From: Silene latifolia
Taxonomy: Eukaryota; Streptophyta; Magnoliopsida; Caryophyllales; Caryophyllaceae
Direction of reading: 5' to 3'
Assembly: GCF_048544455.1 (NCBI RefSeq)
Contig: NC_133531.1
Span: 68,974,815 to 69,038,814, forward strand
DNA: 64,000 nucleotides
Positions 15,160 to 27,462 of the stretch are shown here, in pieces (the stretch's first letter is position 1; each line of letters opens with the position of its first letter). The translations under genes were made by a program, and so were the position numbers. The notes beneath the pieces were generated by a model. It did no database searches. It saw only the letters and a list, made by a program, of their open reading frames with translations, and was not told where the DNA came from.

Positions 15160-16870
15160 AGCTACTAATCAATGCACGGGAGTGAATGAGGTGATAGGAA
15201 TAGAATTAGGCCTAGCATTGTCGTCACCATCATTATCAAAGTCATTTCGACCTTGAAATACACTGTCAACCACGAGGTTGAGTAGGATAAAATACATTAA
15301 AACAACCAATCTCTCACAACTGTCAATATTCCAATCTCAACTGTTCACATGTCACATCTTGATATCAACTGTCCACGTTATCCACCAGTGACTAAGCCTG
15401 GGGCCTTCCAATTAATCACACACGTTATCCACCAAAGACTAAGCCTGGGGCAGTCCAATAAACCATTCACGTTATCCACCAGAGACTAAGCCTGGGTCAG
15501 TCCAATAACCACTCACATTATCCACCAGAGACTATGCCTGGGGTAGTCCAATTCTCATAAACCATTCCACAATATAATCGTATAGAATATACACAACTCC
15601 AACAATTAACAATGTTAGTCACTCAATTAACTTAATTAATAAGCAGTCATAAACCAATCATCCTTCCAATAACATTCATGTATTAAACACGGAAGTAGAT
15701 ATATAGTTGAGTAGATTATCTTACCTGGCAAGCAAATACTCCAATTACGCACTCCAATTATGCAATCCAATAAAAGCAATCTACTAGAAGTATTAATCTT
15801 CAATAAATCCATTCAACCAATTCTGTCACCTATATAAAATATTATAATTCAATTATTTATTTGTTATTCAATTTATTATATTAATTATTCAATTATATTT
15901 TAATTATATTAATTATTTCTCGTGTAAATTATTATTACGTAAAACCCGATTCCAAGACAACCCGAATCACCCAAGAAAACCCGTCTTAAAACAAGAAGTG
16001 AAATACACCACCCAATACCCATGCATCGCCGTGAAACAACCCTCAAAACACCCCCGTATATAAAACCGTATATAGCACATACACACACCCCTTTTGCAGC
16101 CACCATATACGCCCTACCAGCCACCTAGAGACACCACCCCATCAACCACCACTAGCCTGCCCCACCAAGACCCCCGACAACCACCTAACACTTGCTAAAA
16201 CACCCCCTGCAACCCGTAACTTACACGCCCTATACAGCCCCCGAAAACCCGACCCACAACAACACAACAAACACCCAACACCCTTACTACAACCACTACG
16301 TTAGCCCATGGCCTCCACCTCCAGCAACCTTGCCACCTCCTGACAGCAGAAGCCCCGCCTTTCCCCTCTCTCCCTCTACACCACGACACAAACCCGACAG
16401 CAACATCCCAAACCCGATATCCCCTGTTTTATGCGAGCTCCGGCCAACCACCCCACGAACCACCGCTTATGGCCACCCCAACACCACCAACATGGTCGAC
16501 CCAACCACCGTGACCCATCCCTACTAAACCCAGGTGAGTCACGTCTTGAATAAGGGTTCAAACCCGTGTAAAACCCATGGTGCAAGCATACCCAACCACC
16601 CACGAAAACCGCCTTCAAACACATCTCTCCCGTCGGTAAATGGTGGTCAAAAGAGGTCAACAGTGGTCCCTGGTGGTCCACGGTCACAATGATGGTCACG
16701 GCTTGTCCTACGGTGGTCTAGTTTACGAGTTATAGCATAACAAAGAGTATACATGAGACGGTTTAAAATATTACCTTGAGGCGATAATAAAAGTTAATTC
16801 CTTTGCTTTTCTCTTCCTTAATTCTTTTCTTCTTTCTTTTAGATCTCTTCTTCTTCTTTTATAAATTACT
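15160..16870 (-). mobile_element. Gypsy LTR fragment, minus strand, with minisatellite
   Basis: Read on the minus strand this resembles the LTR at 56881-59316: an AG-rich leader, a GT-rich middle with 'ggtcaa' and 'tggtgg' words, 'aagacgggtt', then 'tactcaac' and a minisatellite. The minisatellite is at about 15375-15545, four units of 46-47 bp containing 'ttatccaccagagactaagc'. Its complement forms the 42-43-bp repeat at 58680-58800. Neither terminus of the LTR is visible, so both ends are approximate. Confidence 0.6.
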
Positions 16871-17983
16871 AGTGTTCATGCTCGGGCGTTTCCCGGGTCA
16901 TATCCTAAAAATGGTTTCTAAATTTGTGTCGTGAGATTGTTGCTTAAATAAGTATTTTACACTGACTATTTTTCAGCGTTTCGATCAATTTGTATAAATA
17001 TAAAAGACAACAATTGTCTCATTGTTCATTTAGATCGAGCAAAACCATTTTCAATAAACATGATGTCCCTACCTACTAAACTTGAGGCAAAACGAAAGTG
17101 ATCCGCTTAATTATATTTTAATCAACCCGTCATGAAATAAAATGCATGTTACAAAATTGATGTGATTTAGAATCACCCTATGACATGTAAAATTTTTAAT
17201 ACTTCATATCAACTTTACTAAGATATATTTTCTTTTTCATTTATACCACCCAATATCCCATAATCCTGCATTTCCAAGAGATAACTTTGTCCATTGTGAC
17301 TCTTACCAATCCATCCGAACCGAGAATGTACCAATGTAATGAGCGTACATAAAAATAAAATTTGTCAAGTACGATATAATCAAGTATATGTCTTGTACCA
17401 ATTCTACACTCTATGCATGCCTTAGACCAATCAACTCGTATTACTCTTGTATCCACGTCGTATTTGGCCTAGTGTTTTGCTTGTATATTTTGCCATGTGT
17501 ATAAAGTTTTTACTCCTCTATTTCAATTTCAATTTTATTATCTTCTTTTCCCTTATCATTTTTACATAACTAATTATCTCATTTCTAAATTTAGTAATAA
17601 AAAAGAGTGAATATCCAATTGTGTCCAACCCCTACTTAAGGGATCACTGTGTCACCTATCTTAAAATGTCTCTATTTTACTTTTAACCAAGGAGCGCAGT
17701 CGGTTAATACCTTTTAGATCATGAGATCACATAGTCATAAGACTCAAATCTAAATTTTTATAATGCTAATTCGCGATCGATTAATACTTTTAGGATTGTT
17801 AATACCAATGATTTCACTTATATAAGAAAATGTCCTCAAATACATGTGTTATATATATAAATAAAAGTATGTTAAGCAAAACTAAACAAATAATTGTGAC
17901 AAAGTGAGTAAATTTATTTTTGTAAATTTAAATACGATTGCTACTCTATGTACATCGTGTAACTTTCTTAAATTGAAAATGTA
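16871..17983. other. Intergenic DNA, nothing recognised
   Basis: Moderately AT-rich sequence. The only frames are short, and no gene, RNA or transposon end is supported. Confidence 0.5.
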
Positions 17984-18192
17984 ATCCCTCTCTTCCGACC
18001 ATTTGTTGTCCTTTTCCATATTGGGGTGTCTCAGTCAATTGTTGTCCTTTCTATTTTAAGAATGAATTTGAAGAGCAATTTGATCATTCACACTCAATTT
18101 GTTCCACTTGTCATTTAGTGATTGACTCCTTTCCTCTTTTCTTGGTCTGTGTGCCAAAACCAAAAAACAACAATTGACCGGGACGAAGGGAG
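17984..18192. mobile_element. Stowaway-like MITE (Tc1/mariner type)
   Basis: A 209-bp element with ends of the Stowaway type: left ATCCCTCTCTTCCGACCATT, right '...gaccgggacgaagggag', whose complement begins CTCCCTTCGTCCCGGTC. It is flanked by TA on both sides (17982-17983 and 18193-18194), the TSD expected for this family. The terminal repeats have several mismatches, so it is an old copy. It contains no coding sequence. Confidence 0.8.
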
Positions 18193-18194
18193 TA

Positions 18195-18850
18195 TAAAAT
18201 ATAGAAATAATAGAGTTTTCAGTCCAACTCAGAACTCGCGAATTAAAATCAACACTTCAAAACGTCAAGTACACCCGGGAAGAGCTTTATTGGCAGACAC
18301 ATGCATGAAGAGGCAGTGAAAAACTTTGTGAAGCTCTCAAACTATAGTTACATCTCAAAATCTAAATACAGCATAGAATAGGATGTTTTAGTTTTGCAAA
18401 TAGTTATATATACAAATAATTATTATACATAAATTTATAATTATATTAAGTAATTCAAAATAGTAGAGTCTCTATTCTCTAATATTAGGATTATTATATT
18501 ATATAGTTGTGGTTCTATTCGTACTTCTACCTTCATTAAGGGGATAACAATTTGCATTATCTTATACTCCCTCCTATTTTACAATTAACTTATATTTATC
18601 TTAATTTATTGATCCGGGTCATATCGCAACAGTAGCTTTAAAGTATTTGTAACGACTTTTCCATTGAGAAAAGAGTTCTTTTTTTGCCCGACTTATTTCG
18701 TTTAATACTCCCTCCTATTCAATTAAGTGGTTGTTCGATTTTAGTATTTTAATTAACATTTACGAATCTCGGTTTTCAGAAACTTCCTCGATAGAGAGTT
18801 CTAAAACTTAGTAAAATGGCACAAGTCGAAAACTTTAATCTTAAGATGTA
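18195..18850. other. Intergenic DNA with two Stowaway-like half ends
   Basis: No gene was seen. TACTCCCTCCTATT occurs at about 18566 and again at about 18708, both in the same orientation, suggesting remnants of Stowaway-like MITE ends rather than one intact element. Confidence 0.45.
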
Positions 18851-19414
18851 GAATTTTTTGGTTAATTGGCGTAAATTAGCAAAATAATTGGGGAATTAGT
18901 GTCCGTTTCAAACTATTTTGCCCCATGGTGTCCCACGTCATCACTTTTATTTTTGCCACGTCATCACTTTTTTTTTTTTTTTCTGTTTTTATGTGAAGCC
19001 GCTAAGATTCTTAGCGGCTTATATGCATACAATTTTTGTAGTACTAAGTGCAAGTTTAGAAAAATACCGAACATATGAAGCCGCTAAGATCCTTAGCGGC
19101 TCCACATTTTGTCATCTTCCAAGCATGTGAAGCCTGCAACTCCTGTAACATTGTCACTCAAAATTCATGCAAATAGGCAAAACGCTAATAACCTTAGCGG
19201 CATTCAATGCCAACCAAAAAAAAAATTGCTAATAACTTCCACTTGGTACTACAAAAATGGTATGGATATAAACCACTAAGATTCTTAGCGGCTTCACATA
19301 AAAATTCGAAAAAAAATAAAAGTGATGACGTGAACACCATGGGGCAAAATAGTTTGAAACGGACACTAATTCCCCAATTATTTTGCTAATTTACGCCAAT
19401 TAACCAAAAAATTC
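18851..19414. mobile_element. Mutator-like MITE, 564 bp, perfect 9-bp TSD
   Basis: The ends are long inverted repeats of about 85-95 bp starting GAATTTTTTGGTTAATTGGC and containing 'ggggcaaaatagtttgaaac' in inverted form. It is flanked by perfect 9-bp TSDs TAAGATGTA (18842-18850 and 19415-19423), the length typical of Mutator-like elements. Inside are four copies of a palindrome built on AGCCGCTAAG / CTTAGCGGCT, at 18996-19020, 19078-19101, 19180-19202 and 19271-19293, the last two degenerate. There is no transposase. Confidence 0.88.
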
Positions 19415-19423
19415 TAAGATGTA

Positions 19424-20230
19424 TGCATAACAGTCGAGATTGAATCTTATTCAGTCTTGGCTCGATATAATTGTTATCATATGGCAAGAGAAAGAGATAC
19501 ACGTCCACTTTAGTCTTACTTTGGTTGTCTCGAGCGTATCCTTTCATATTGAGACTTTCCATAGCCCGTCATTGCGAGTTCTTTAATTTTATCTTGGTAA
19601 TCGTTTTTCGGGTTTGTAAGTTTCTGTGTCGAATCTCCCATGTCAAGTACCGAGTACTTGATGAATTTGAGGGTTCATACCATGGATGCAAGTTTAAGAT
19701 GCCATCTTTTACGATATTTCTTGTTGTTTGCGTAATTGAGAAAGCATAGCAGGAACTGAGTCATGGTGTTATACATGTTACAACTTACAACATATGCTAA
19801 GAGCCTGCAAACAATGTAGAGAAGAAAAAAGTCACATTATTTGATTGACACAGATTGCTTATATAAAGTTAATTAAATAGTGAAAACTAATATGAGAAAC
19901 CCGTTTGATACTTTGATATATGTGTGCTTTATATATATGCTAAGATTTCGGTTAATTAACGCTTAGATTTTTAATTCCACTCAAATTCTATGTTATTTAT
20001 TTCTCTATTACTTCTATTAAATATTCCTATTGATATTAAAATTTAGTATTCAAAGTCTTGTATTCCCTATCTATTTTAACCAACTGATTAATTATGATAT
20101 TATTTATTTTTTAGTTAATTTACTTATTAAACAAAAGTTGTAGCCAATAAAATTATTCGAAAAATGTTTCTTTTAAGTAACCAATGAAATCGCTCCAAAA
20201 GTTCATCTTTTAAGTATATATATTGATTGA
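19424..20230. other. Intergenic DNA, nothing recognised
   Basis: No long frame with recognisable motifs. A 92-codon frame at 19471-19749 has no family features I know and is probably chance. Confidence 0.45.
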
Positions 20231-20941
<711 letters not shown>

Positions 20942-21096
20942 TTCTTTGTCTTCTCCAACAAGTGCAAAGCGAACGGAATTTCTCCAACTCCATCTTTATC
21001 GACCTAAAATTTTGATACTTGTTAAATATAATTACTAACTTATAAATAAAGTTAAAAAAAAAGGTAATAAATTAAAAAAGCAAGTGAAAAAGTTAC

Positions 21097-21625
21097 CATT
21101 GATTCCATATATTGCATGGTGTTTTTTCGACCTATTAGGTGAGTACCCAACGCCTTCCCCTTCTCGTCACATCGCGAGTTACGGTTAGCCGAATACTGCT
21201 CCGATCTTTCCACAAAAGTAGGTTCTTCAACTTGCCTTTTCTTCAATTTACGGAACAAGTCAAGACTAATCCAATCCGGCTTTTCATGCTCTTCCTATGG
21301 TAAGCTCGGTAAATCATTTGCCGTAAACGGGTCTTCATGACATCTTCTCAAGCCTTCTTAACCCTTGCCTTGTCGCGGGGATGGTAACTAACACGCCACT
21401 GTTCAATAAACGATAAAGTTAGAAAATAAACTTCATTGTAAATAAATGTAAAATAAATGAATAAAATACCTAATATTAAAATAAATGACAATTGTTAATA
21501 CCTCAAACCAATTCCACCAATGCTTCTTTATAGTAAATGACGCCATTTTCCAGCAAGTAGCATGTTCTTTGTAGTTGCATCCAATATTGTCCGATATCAA
21601 GTTCACGACGGATGAATCACTGAAC
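21097..21625 (-). pseudogene. CACTA-type plant transposase fragment (Ptta/En/Spm, Transposase_24-like)
   Basis: Two exon-like blocks on the minus strand. Exon A, 21502-21625, is preceded by a T-rich tract ending in AG and followed by GT; it encodes SCNYKEHA-like text ending in KKHWWNWFE. Exon B, 21097-21400, starts after '...attgaacag' and ends at a GT donor; it encodes WRVSYHPRDKAR, then in shifted frames DWISLDLFRKLKKRQ, PTFVERSEQYSANR and GRKNTMQYMESM. This order fits the small second protein of plant CACTA elements, which binds the subterminal repeats. It is broken by an in-frame TGA in 'KA*EDVMK', a TAG and at least one frameshift. It may belong to the same superfamily as the CACTA end at 14443, but linkage is not shown. 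Confidence 0.6.
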
Positions 21626-21699
21626 CTGAAAAAAAAATGACAATGAATATCAGAAGACAATAAGAAACATACTTTAAAAGTAAATATAGTTTAAGTGAT

Positions 21700-22982
21700 T
21701 ACATGTCTCAAACCAAAACTGTTAAATGAAATAAAATTCTAAAACTGAACAACTATTGGACATCGTCTGACACAGCGGAGGACTCTTCTAACGGCAAGTG
21801 ATGACTCATCCCAGCTAGCCTATATGCATCATATCAAACCTGCTCAATAACTGCTCACCATCCCCGAATGGATCACCATAGTTTTACAAAACAAACAACG
21901 GGGTCAGTAGTAATTACACAAAACAAATCACGATGAAACATATGCCAAACAACTCAATCGTCACATCAAGCCCCAAACTACTCAATCAATCTCCATATAA
22001 CTGACTACACACTAACGTGTGTAGTCCTTCCAGAGTACCCATCGCAACAGATACTCCACACCGCCAGTGGGGGACCGCAGCCATTCCCACCTAACCCCCG
22101 CTCATCTCCATCGAACGATAAACCCATGTTCATTAATGTGCACATCCTCTCATGTGGCGGGTTCCACAGAGGCGAATCAAGGGCGTGAAGCCACTTCCGC
22201 ATATGACTCCACTCAGCCAGGGACGCACCCCGAAGATCACAGACAGATAAACAGTAATCACAACACAAAACCAACAACTGTCTGAATCAATCAATAATAC
22301 GAAATCACAACTGTCTGAATCAATCAACAATCACTAATTACAGCACAATCACCACACATTATGTAATTAATACTGAGTAGGGAAACCCTACCTGGAAAGC
22401 AATCACAAATCAGACGATCTAGCAGCTGTCTCAAAACCTCTCTCTACGAACCCTCCTCCTATACACATATTCATACAATTACTACCACAACAACACAATC
22501 ATAAAAACCCCTAATTCCCAAATTAGGGCTTAACTAACATTAACCAAATGCTATAAAAATGATACGTAGAACTTACCCTTGACACAAGGATCACAATGGT
22601 ATAAAGAACAAAGGAATCTGACACCTCTAGCTCCGGGATTTGCCAATAATGCGAATGAATCGAACAACGTAGTTTGCAATCTCTCTTTTTGTGTATTAGG
22701 TTTGTAAAAGTGTTTAGGAAAAGATGACGGAGTATTATATATATTAATCCGCATTATTAACAAAACCCGTCAAATATCACTCGATAACCGACTTACTCGA
22801 TCGAGTAAGTCACGTACTCGATCGAGTGCCACTTACTCGATCGAGTGCCAAGGCTACTCGATCGAGTACCCCTACAAAAAGACTTTTGTTTCGTATACTA
22901 AAACATACTTACTCGACAGAGTAAGCCCCACTCGATAGAGTACCCAGAGACTCATAAAACCGTAGTATTACAGTCTTCCCTC
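21700..22982 (-). mobile_element. 3' LTR of chromodomain gypsy element, minus strand
   Basis: It starts on the minus strand at 22982 with TGTAATACTACGG, directly after a polypurine tract, and runs leftward for about 1.25 kb. The first 190 bp hold six ACTCGATCGAGT-type palindromes. A TATA-like 'taatatatataatac' lies at about 22733-22747, and a leader 'ccctaatttgggaattagg' follows. A perfect hairpin (stem GACTACACAC, loop TAAC) lies at 22003-22026. The far end (expected TTACA) is not visible; the CACTA-like fragment begins at 21625, so the left limit is approximate. Confidence 0.75.
22795..22941. promoter_or_regulatory. Cluster of ACTCGATCGAGT palindromes in LTR U3
   Basis: Four perfect 12-bp palindromes begin at 22795, 22816, 22835 and 22856, at spacings of 21, 19 and 21 bp. 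Two imperfect ones, at 22911 and 22930, are 19 bp apart. They lie within the first 190 bp of the LTR, upstream of a TATA-like sequence, where an enhancer would be expected. Function is inferred from position only. Confidence 0.6.
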
Positions 22983-22998
22983 CTTAAAAAGAACTTCG
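22983..22998 (-). other. Polypurine tract of chromodomain gypsy element
   Basis: The minus strand reads AAGGAGGGAAGAC immediately before the LTR start TGTAATAC. That is the expected primer site for plus-strand DNA synthesis, and it confirms that 22982 is the 5' edge of the 3' LTR. Confidence 0.7.
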
Positions 22999-23204
22999 TT
23001 CCCGAAGTTCAAACCACAACAAAACAAAACACACTAACACTCTCCCGACACAACAACAAAAACAAAACTCAACATAAAACTCCAAAATATACTTACCAAA
23101 CCAAACTCAATTCGACTCAAACAACTACTAACTATGTCAAAATCAACATAAAAGCATGTAAAAACTCTTCGCGACCATCTCCTACCCCCCTAAAAGAAAC
23201 AAGG

Positions 23205-25551
23205 TTACGTCCCCGTATCCATACATACCTGATCAAAAAGAGACAGGTAGCGCTCTCTCATGGCCTCCTCCGCCTCCCATGTAGCCTCCTCAACCTCATG
23301 ATTAGACCAAAGAACCTTAAGCAACACTGTCTCACCATGTCTAGTTTTCCTAACCTTCCGGTCAAGAATCTGTTTAGGCACCTCAAGATAAGACAAGGAC
23401 TCATCCAACTCGATGTTCTCTACCTTTAACACATGTGATGGATCACTAACATCCGCAGCTGAGACACATGAAACACATCATGTACCCTATCCAAAGGAGA
23501 CGGTAAAGCCAACCGATAAGCAACCTCTCCAACACGGTCTAAGGTCTCGTATGGTCCTATGAACTTCTGACTCAACTTCCCTTTCTTACCAAATATCATG
23601 ACCCCACGCATAGGAGACACTTTCGAAAGAACCTTGTCCCCAACCTGAAACTATATATCCCTGCGATGTAGATCAGCATAACTCTTTTGTCGATCCTAGG
23701 CCGCTCTCATCCTCTGTCTGATCAGCTTAATCTGCTCCACCATCTCATGTACCATCTCTGGTCCTAAAACCACTGTCTCAGCACTATCGTCCTAACAAAT
23801 CAGACTCCTACATCTCCTCCCATATAAAGCCTCAAATGGCGCCATGCTAATACTGGTGTGATAGCTGTTGTTGTAAGAAAACTCAATCAAATCTAACCTC
23901 TGTTCCCAGCTACCACCATAATCCATAACACAAGCTCGTAACATATCCTATAGAGTCTTGATGGTCCTCTCAGTCTGGCCATCTGTCGCAGGATGAAATG
24001 ATGTACTCATCTTCAATGTAGTTCCCAAAGACTCCTGCAACTCTTTCCAAAACCGTGAGATAAATCTCGAATCTCTGTCAGACACTATATCTTTAGGCAC
24101 CCCATGCAATCTCAGCACATTCTTCCTATAAGCCATAGCTAACTGTGCCTTAGTCCATGTATCTTTCATTGGCACAAAATGAGCCGACTTGGTCAGTCGA
24201 TCCACTATAACCCATATCATGTTGTTACCATGTTGACTCTTCGGTAAACTCACAATAAAATCCATAGAAATGGACTCCCACTTTCACTCAGGTACCTCAA
24301 GAGACTGAATCTTACCTTATGGTCGTAGTTGCTCCCCTTTCACTCTCTGACATGTCAAACAACGAGCGACAAACTCAGCTGTTTCTTTCTTCATCCCAGG
24401 CCACCAGAAAGTCTTTTTCAAATCCTTGTATAGCTTGTAACCACCTGGATGTACCGAGTATGGTGCACAATGAGCCTCTGTCATGATAATCTTTTTCAGC
24501 TCCTCATCATTAGGGACACACCATGTCCCATAAAACCTCAAAGTACCATATGTATGAATAGAGAATCTAGACACCGTCCCTTTCTCTACTCCAGCTCTCC
24601 ACTCCACTATCTTGGGATCCAACTCCTGTTTACCGCGAATATCATCATAAAGATCAGACTGTACTATCAAATCTCCCATAGCACCCCCTTTCTGGATCAT
24701 ATGTATCCCGAACTTCTCCACCTCATCTCTCAATCTCATCAAAGATATATCTGTGCACAAAGAATGCACACTCTTCTTGCTCAAAGCATCTGCAACCACA
24801 TTGGCTTTCCCTTCATGGTAGATAATATCCATGTGATAATTGCCAATCAACTCCATCCACCTCCTCTGTCTCATGTTCAACTCCTTTTGAGTGAAGATGT
24901 ACTTGAGACTCTTGTGATCTGAAAATACCTTAAAGGTCGCCCCATATAGGTAATGTCTCCAAATCTTAAGAGCAAACACAACTGCGCCCAACTCCAGATC
25001 ATGTGTAGGATAATTCTCCTCATAAGGCTTCAATTGCCTAGAAGCATAGGCAATCACTTTCCCATTATGCATCAATACACAACCTAACCCATTCTTTGAA
25101 GCATCCGTATACACCTCAAAGTTCTCACTCCCTTCAGGCAATGCTAAGATTGGAGCTATGGTCAAACGCTGCTCCTTTAATGTTTGGAACGCCGTCTTAC
25201 AACTTTCATCCCAACGAAACCTATTCTCTTTCCTCATCAAAGCTGTCATGGGTCTAGCACTCTTGGAGAAATCTTTCACGAATCGTCGATAATATCCTGC
25301 TAAACCCAGGAAACTCCTGATCTCAGCTACATTCTTTGGTGCTTGCCAATTGGTAACTGCCTCAATCTTTGCAGGATCCACCGCTACCCCCATCTTTGAA
25401 ATCACATGCCCCAGAAAAGTAACCTCCTCTAACCAGAACTCACACTTGGAGAACTTTGCATACAACTCATGTTCCCTCAAGGTCTGCAACACAATCCTCA
25501 GATGCTCCTCATGCTCCTCCTTAGTCTTAGAAAAGACTAAGATGTCATCTA
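23205..25551 (-). pseudogene. Chromovirus gypsy pol: RT end, RNase H, integrase, chromodomain
   Basis: The minus strand keeps the C-terminal half of a Ty3/gypsy polyprotein. The first block (25492-24317, 391 codons) has the RT thumb (FSKCEFW, FLGHVIS), RNase H ([29 protein letters not shown]) and the HHCC integrase zinc finger ending CLTCQRVK. The second (24265-23948) is the integrase core ([27 protein letters not shown]). The third (23620-23426) is the integrase C-terminus (FIGPYETLDRVG). The fourth (23432-23205) is a chromodomain (PKQILDRKVRK, LLKVLWSNH, ATWEAE). In-frame stops occur at about 24314, 24270, 23945 and later, and a frame change separates the last two blocks. The N-terminal side is cut at 25551 inside the RT catalytic region by an inserted LTR. 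The chromodomain places it in the chromoviruses, most like the Tekay/Del group. Confidence 0.9.
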
Positions 25552-26564
25552 TGTAATACTCCGTATTTTAATAATAATTTATAAGAATAATTCAGGTGAG
25601 TGTTGTTGATGTCGGGTGGATTAGGGCTTGTTTTTTAGGGTTGTTGGTGGTGGTTTAGCTGGTGTTTAGGGACGAGTTAGATGCGTGGGGTTGCAGGCTA
25701 GGGGTGGCGAGGTAGGGTGGTGGTTGTGGTGGTGTGTGGTGTCGGTTTGGAGGGTGGTTATGGGAGGAGGTTGAACACGGTTTACACGGTGTATAGTGGG
25801 TTTTGTGTGTGTGTTTTGTGAGCGGGTTTTAGATTGTTTAATTCGGGTAATTCGGGTTTATATTTGAAGCGGGTTTTTAAGTACCATAGACCTTAAATAA
25901 TAATTAATTGGAATAATGAATATAAATTTATAAATAGTAATGAGAAGTAATAATTAATAAGTGATGGAATAATTATAATATTTTGATTAGGTTGATTTGT
26001 GAAGAAATTATAATCGGGTTGAATTGCTTTAATTATCTGGATCGCTTAAGCTGCATAATTGGAATCGCTTGCCAGGTAGGGATAAATCCTACTCAACTTT
26101 TACTCGATAATGTTTGTTGGATGGTTTGTATTAAAGTGAATTGATCGTATGTGAATTGTGTTGGTTGATATAATCGTAATTGTTGGAAGGGAGATTTATA
26201 TTGCATATGTTGGTTAATCATATCGTAACTGTTGGAAGGGAGAATTACATTGTATATGTTGGTTATATTGCGGTGGAGTATTGTTGTAGTATTAACAGAT
26301 TTATTCTGGCAGACATTACTTATAGTAATGTGCAGTGGTTGAACAGATTTATTCTGGCAGACGATATTTATCGTGTTTACTCGAGGGAGATTTAATGTAA
26401 TACTACGAATATTTGAGCTATTGTTGTGTTACCTTGTGATAAGATTGGCGTGATTGATAATCGTAAAATGTTTAATTGTGTTGGATGGTGCTTAGTTATG
26501 AGGATGTTATAAGTGTTGTGGTAGTAGTTGTGGTCAAACTTCGGGACGAAGTTCATTTTAAGGA
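25552..26564 (+). mobile_element. Mosaic gypsy LTR/internal fragment, plus strand
   Basis: It starts TGTAATACTCCGTATTTTAA at 25552, inserted into the RT of the minus-strand gypsy element. The first 45 bp match the LTR at 34973, then the sequence jumps to a later LTR part (GT-rich block, 'gggtttt', 'cttgccaggtaggg'), so it is internally deleted. A second LTR-like start, TGTAATACTACG, is at 26396. The tail 26535-26560 ('acttcgggacgaagttc', 'ttttaagg') matches the pre-LTR polypurine region at 22983-23010, meaning internal 3' sequence. An imperfect duplication lies at about 26170-26265, and 'aacagatttattctggcaga' occurs twice (26297 and 26343). No coding sequence survives. Confidence 0.65.
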
Positions 26565-26820
26565 TGTTACACCCTATTTTACACGCATTTCAGAGCTCAT
26601 TTATGTAGTTTAAGGCTACTATTTGCCCCATTTCGTCTACTTTTGTATTTTTATGCAATATTGCAGATTCATGCGGAAATGAGTAGATATTGAGCTAAAT
26701 CTGTCCCCGAGTACATTGCATTTAACATGAAGTATTTACTCAAAGAACGAGCTTGGTGCGCATTTCGAGGCCCGAAAGATAATTCCACGAGAAGTTAGAA
26801 GTCAAGTATCAGCTACTTCA

Positions 26821-26922
26821 GTCGATCGACCGCTGCCTTCAGTCGATCGACCAACCCGCGAGTTCCAGTAGCTACTGTTTGGTGAAGAGCAGTCGATCGA
26901 CTGCCTTTCGTGGTCAATCGAC
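26821..26922. repeat. Paired-palindrome module 1 (5' LTR)
   Basis: GTCGATCGAC begins at 26821, 26842, 26892 and 26913 (the last reads GTCAATCGAC). Offsets are 0, 21, 71 and 92. The spacer between the pairs holds 'agttccagtagct', which is also found in the other modules. Confidence 0.9.
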
Positions 26923-27431
26923 CACGACGCTAATTCTGACGTGAATAAGAAGATCGAGAATTAAGAAGCCCATAGCACATTAGGTTTTGGAATAAGAGCT
27001 ACGTTGTATTCCTATATAACGTAGCTTTAACATTCAGAATAATTATCATGTTTTTATTCAGTTTTCATTGAGCTTTCATCCAGTTTTAATTTTATCATTA
27101 ATTAGGGTTTGGTTTCCGACATTCAATATGATTCCTTTCGTTCGTGCTTTTCTTCCTGCAATTCTTCTACTGGTATTCCTTTGTTCATTATTTCAGTTTT
27201 ATTGCTTTATTTCGTTCGTAGCTAAGATTCATAGATTAGTTTCCCGAAGCCATAATTATCGTTTTATGCTAATCTTTTGTTCCGTTAATTTAAGCATGAA
27301 TTCAGTAGTCTATTTCGTTAATCTTATTGTTGTTTTTACCAATATTATGAGTAGCTAAATACCTCGTGCTAGGATGTAGGGGAACTGTAGATTAGGCGGC
27401 AGTAGAATAGTACGACCTGAGTCGCGCCACG

Positions 27432-27462
27432 GTCGATCGACCGCACACCCTGGTCGATCGAC
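27432..27462. repeat. Single palindrome pair, 5' LTR
   Basis: Two perfect GTCGATCGAC copies start at 27432 and 27453, 21 bp apart. The matching pair in the 3' LTR is at 34348 and 34369. Confidence 0.9.

Noticed and set aside
15909..16699. Several frames of 60-110 codons in the GC-richer block
   Set aside because: They are in GT/CA-rich LTR sequence on both strands, without conserved motifs.
24449..24922. 157-codon plus-strand frame
   Set aside because: It is the antisense shadow of the gypsy RNase H/integrase frame.
27068..27358. 96-codon hydrophobic frame, repeated at 33983-34273
   Set aside because: It lies in the LTR of the Athila-like element and is copied only because the LTR is; no family motif.
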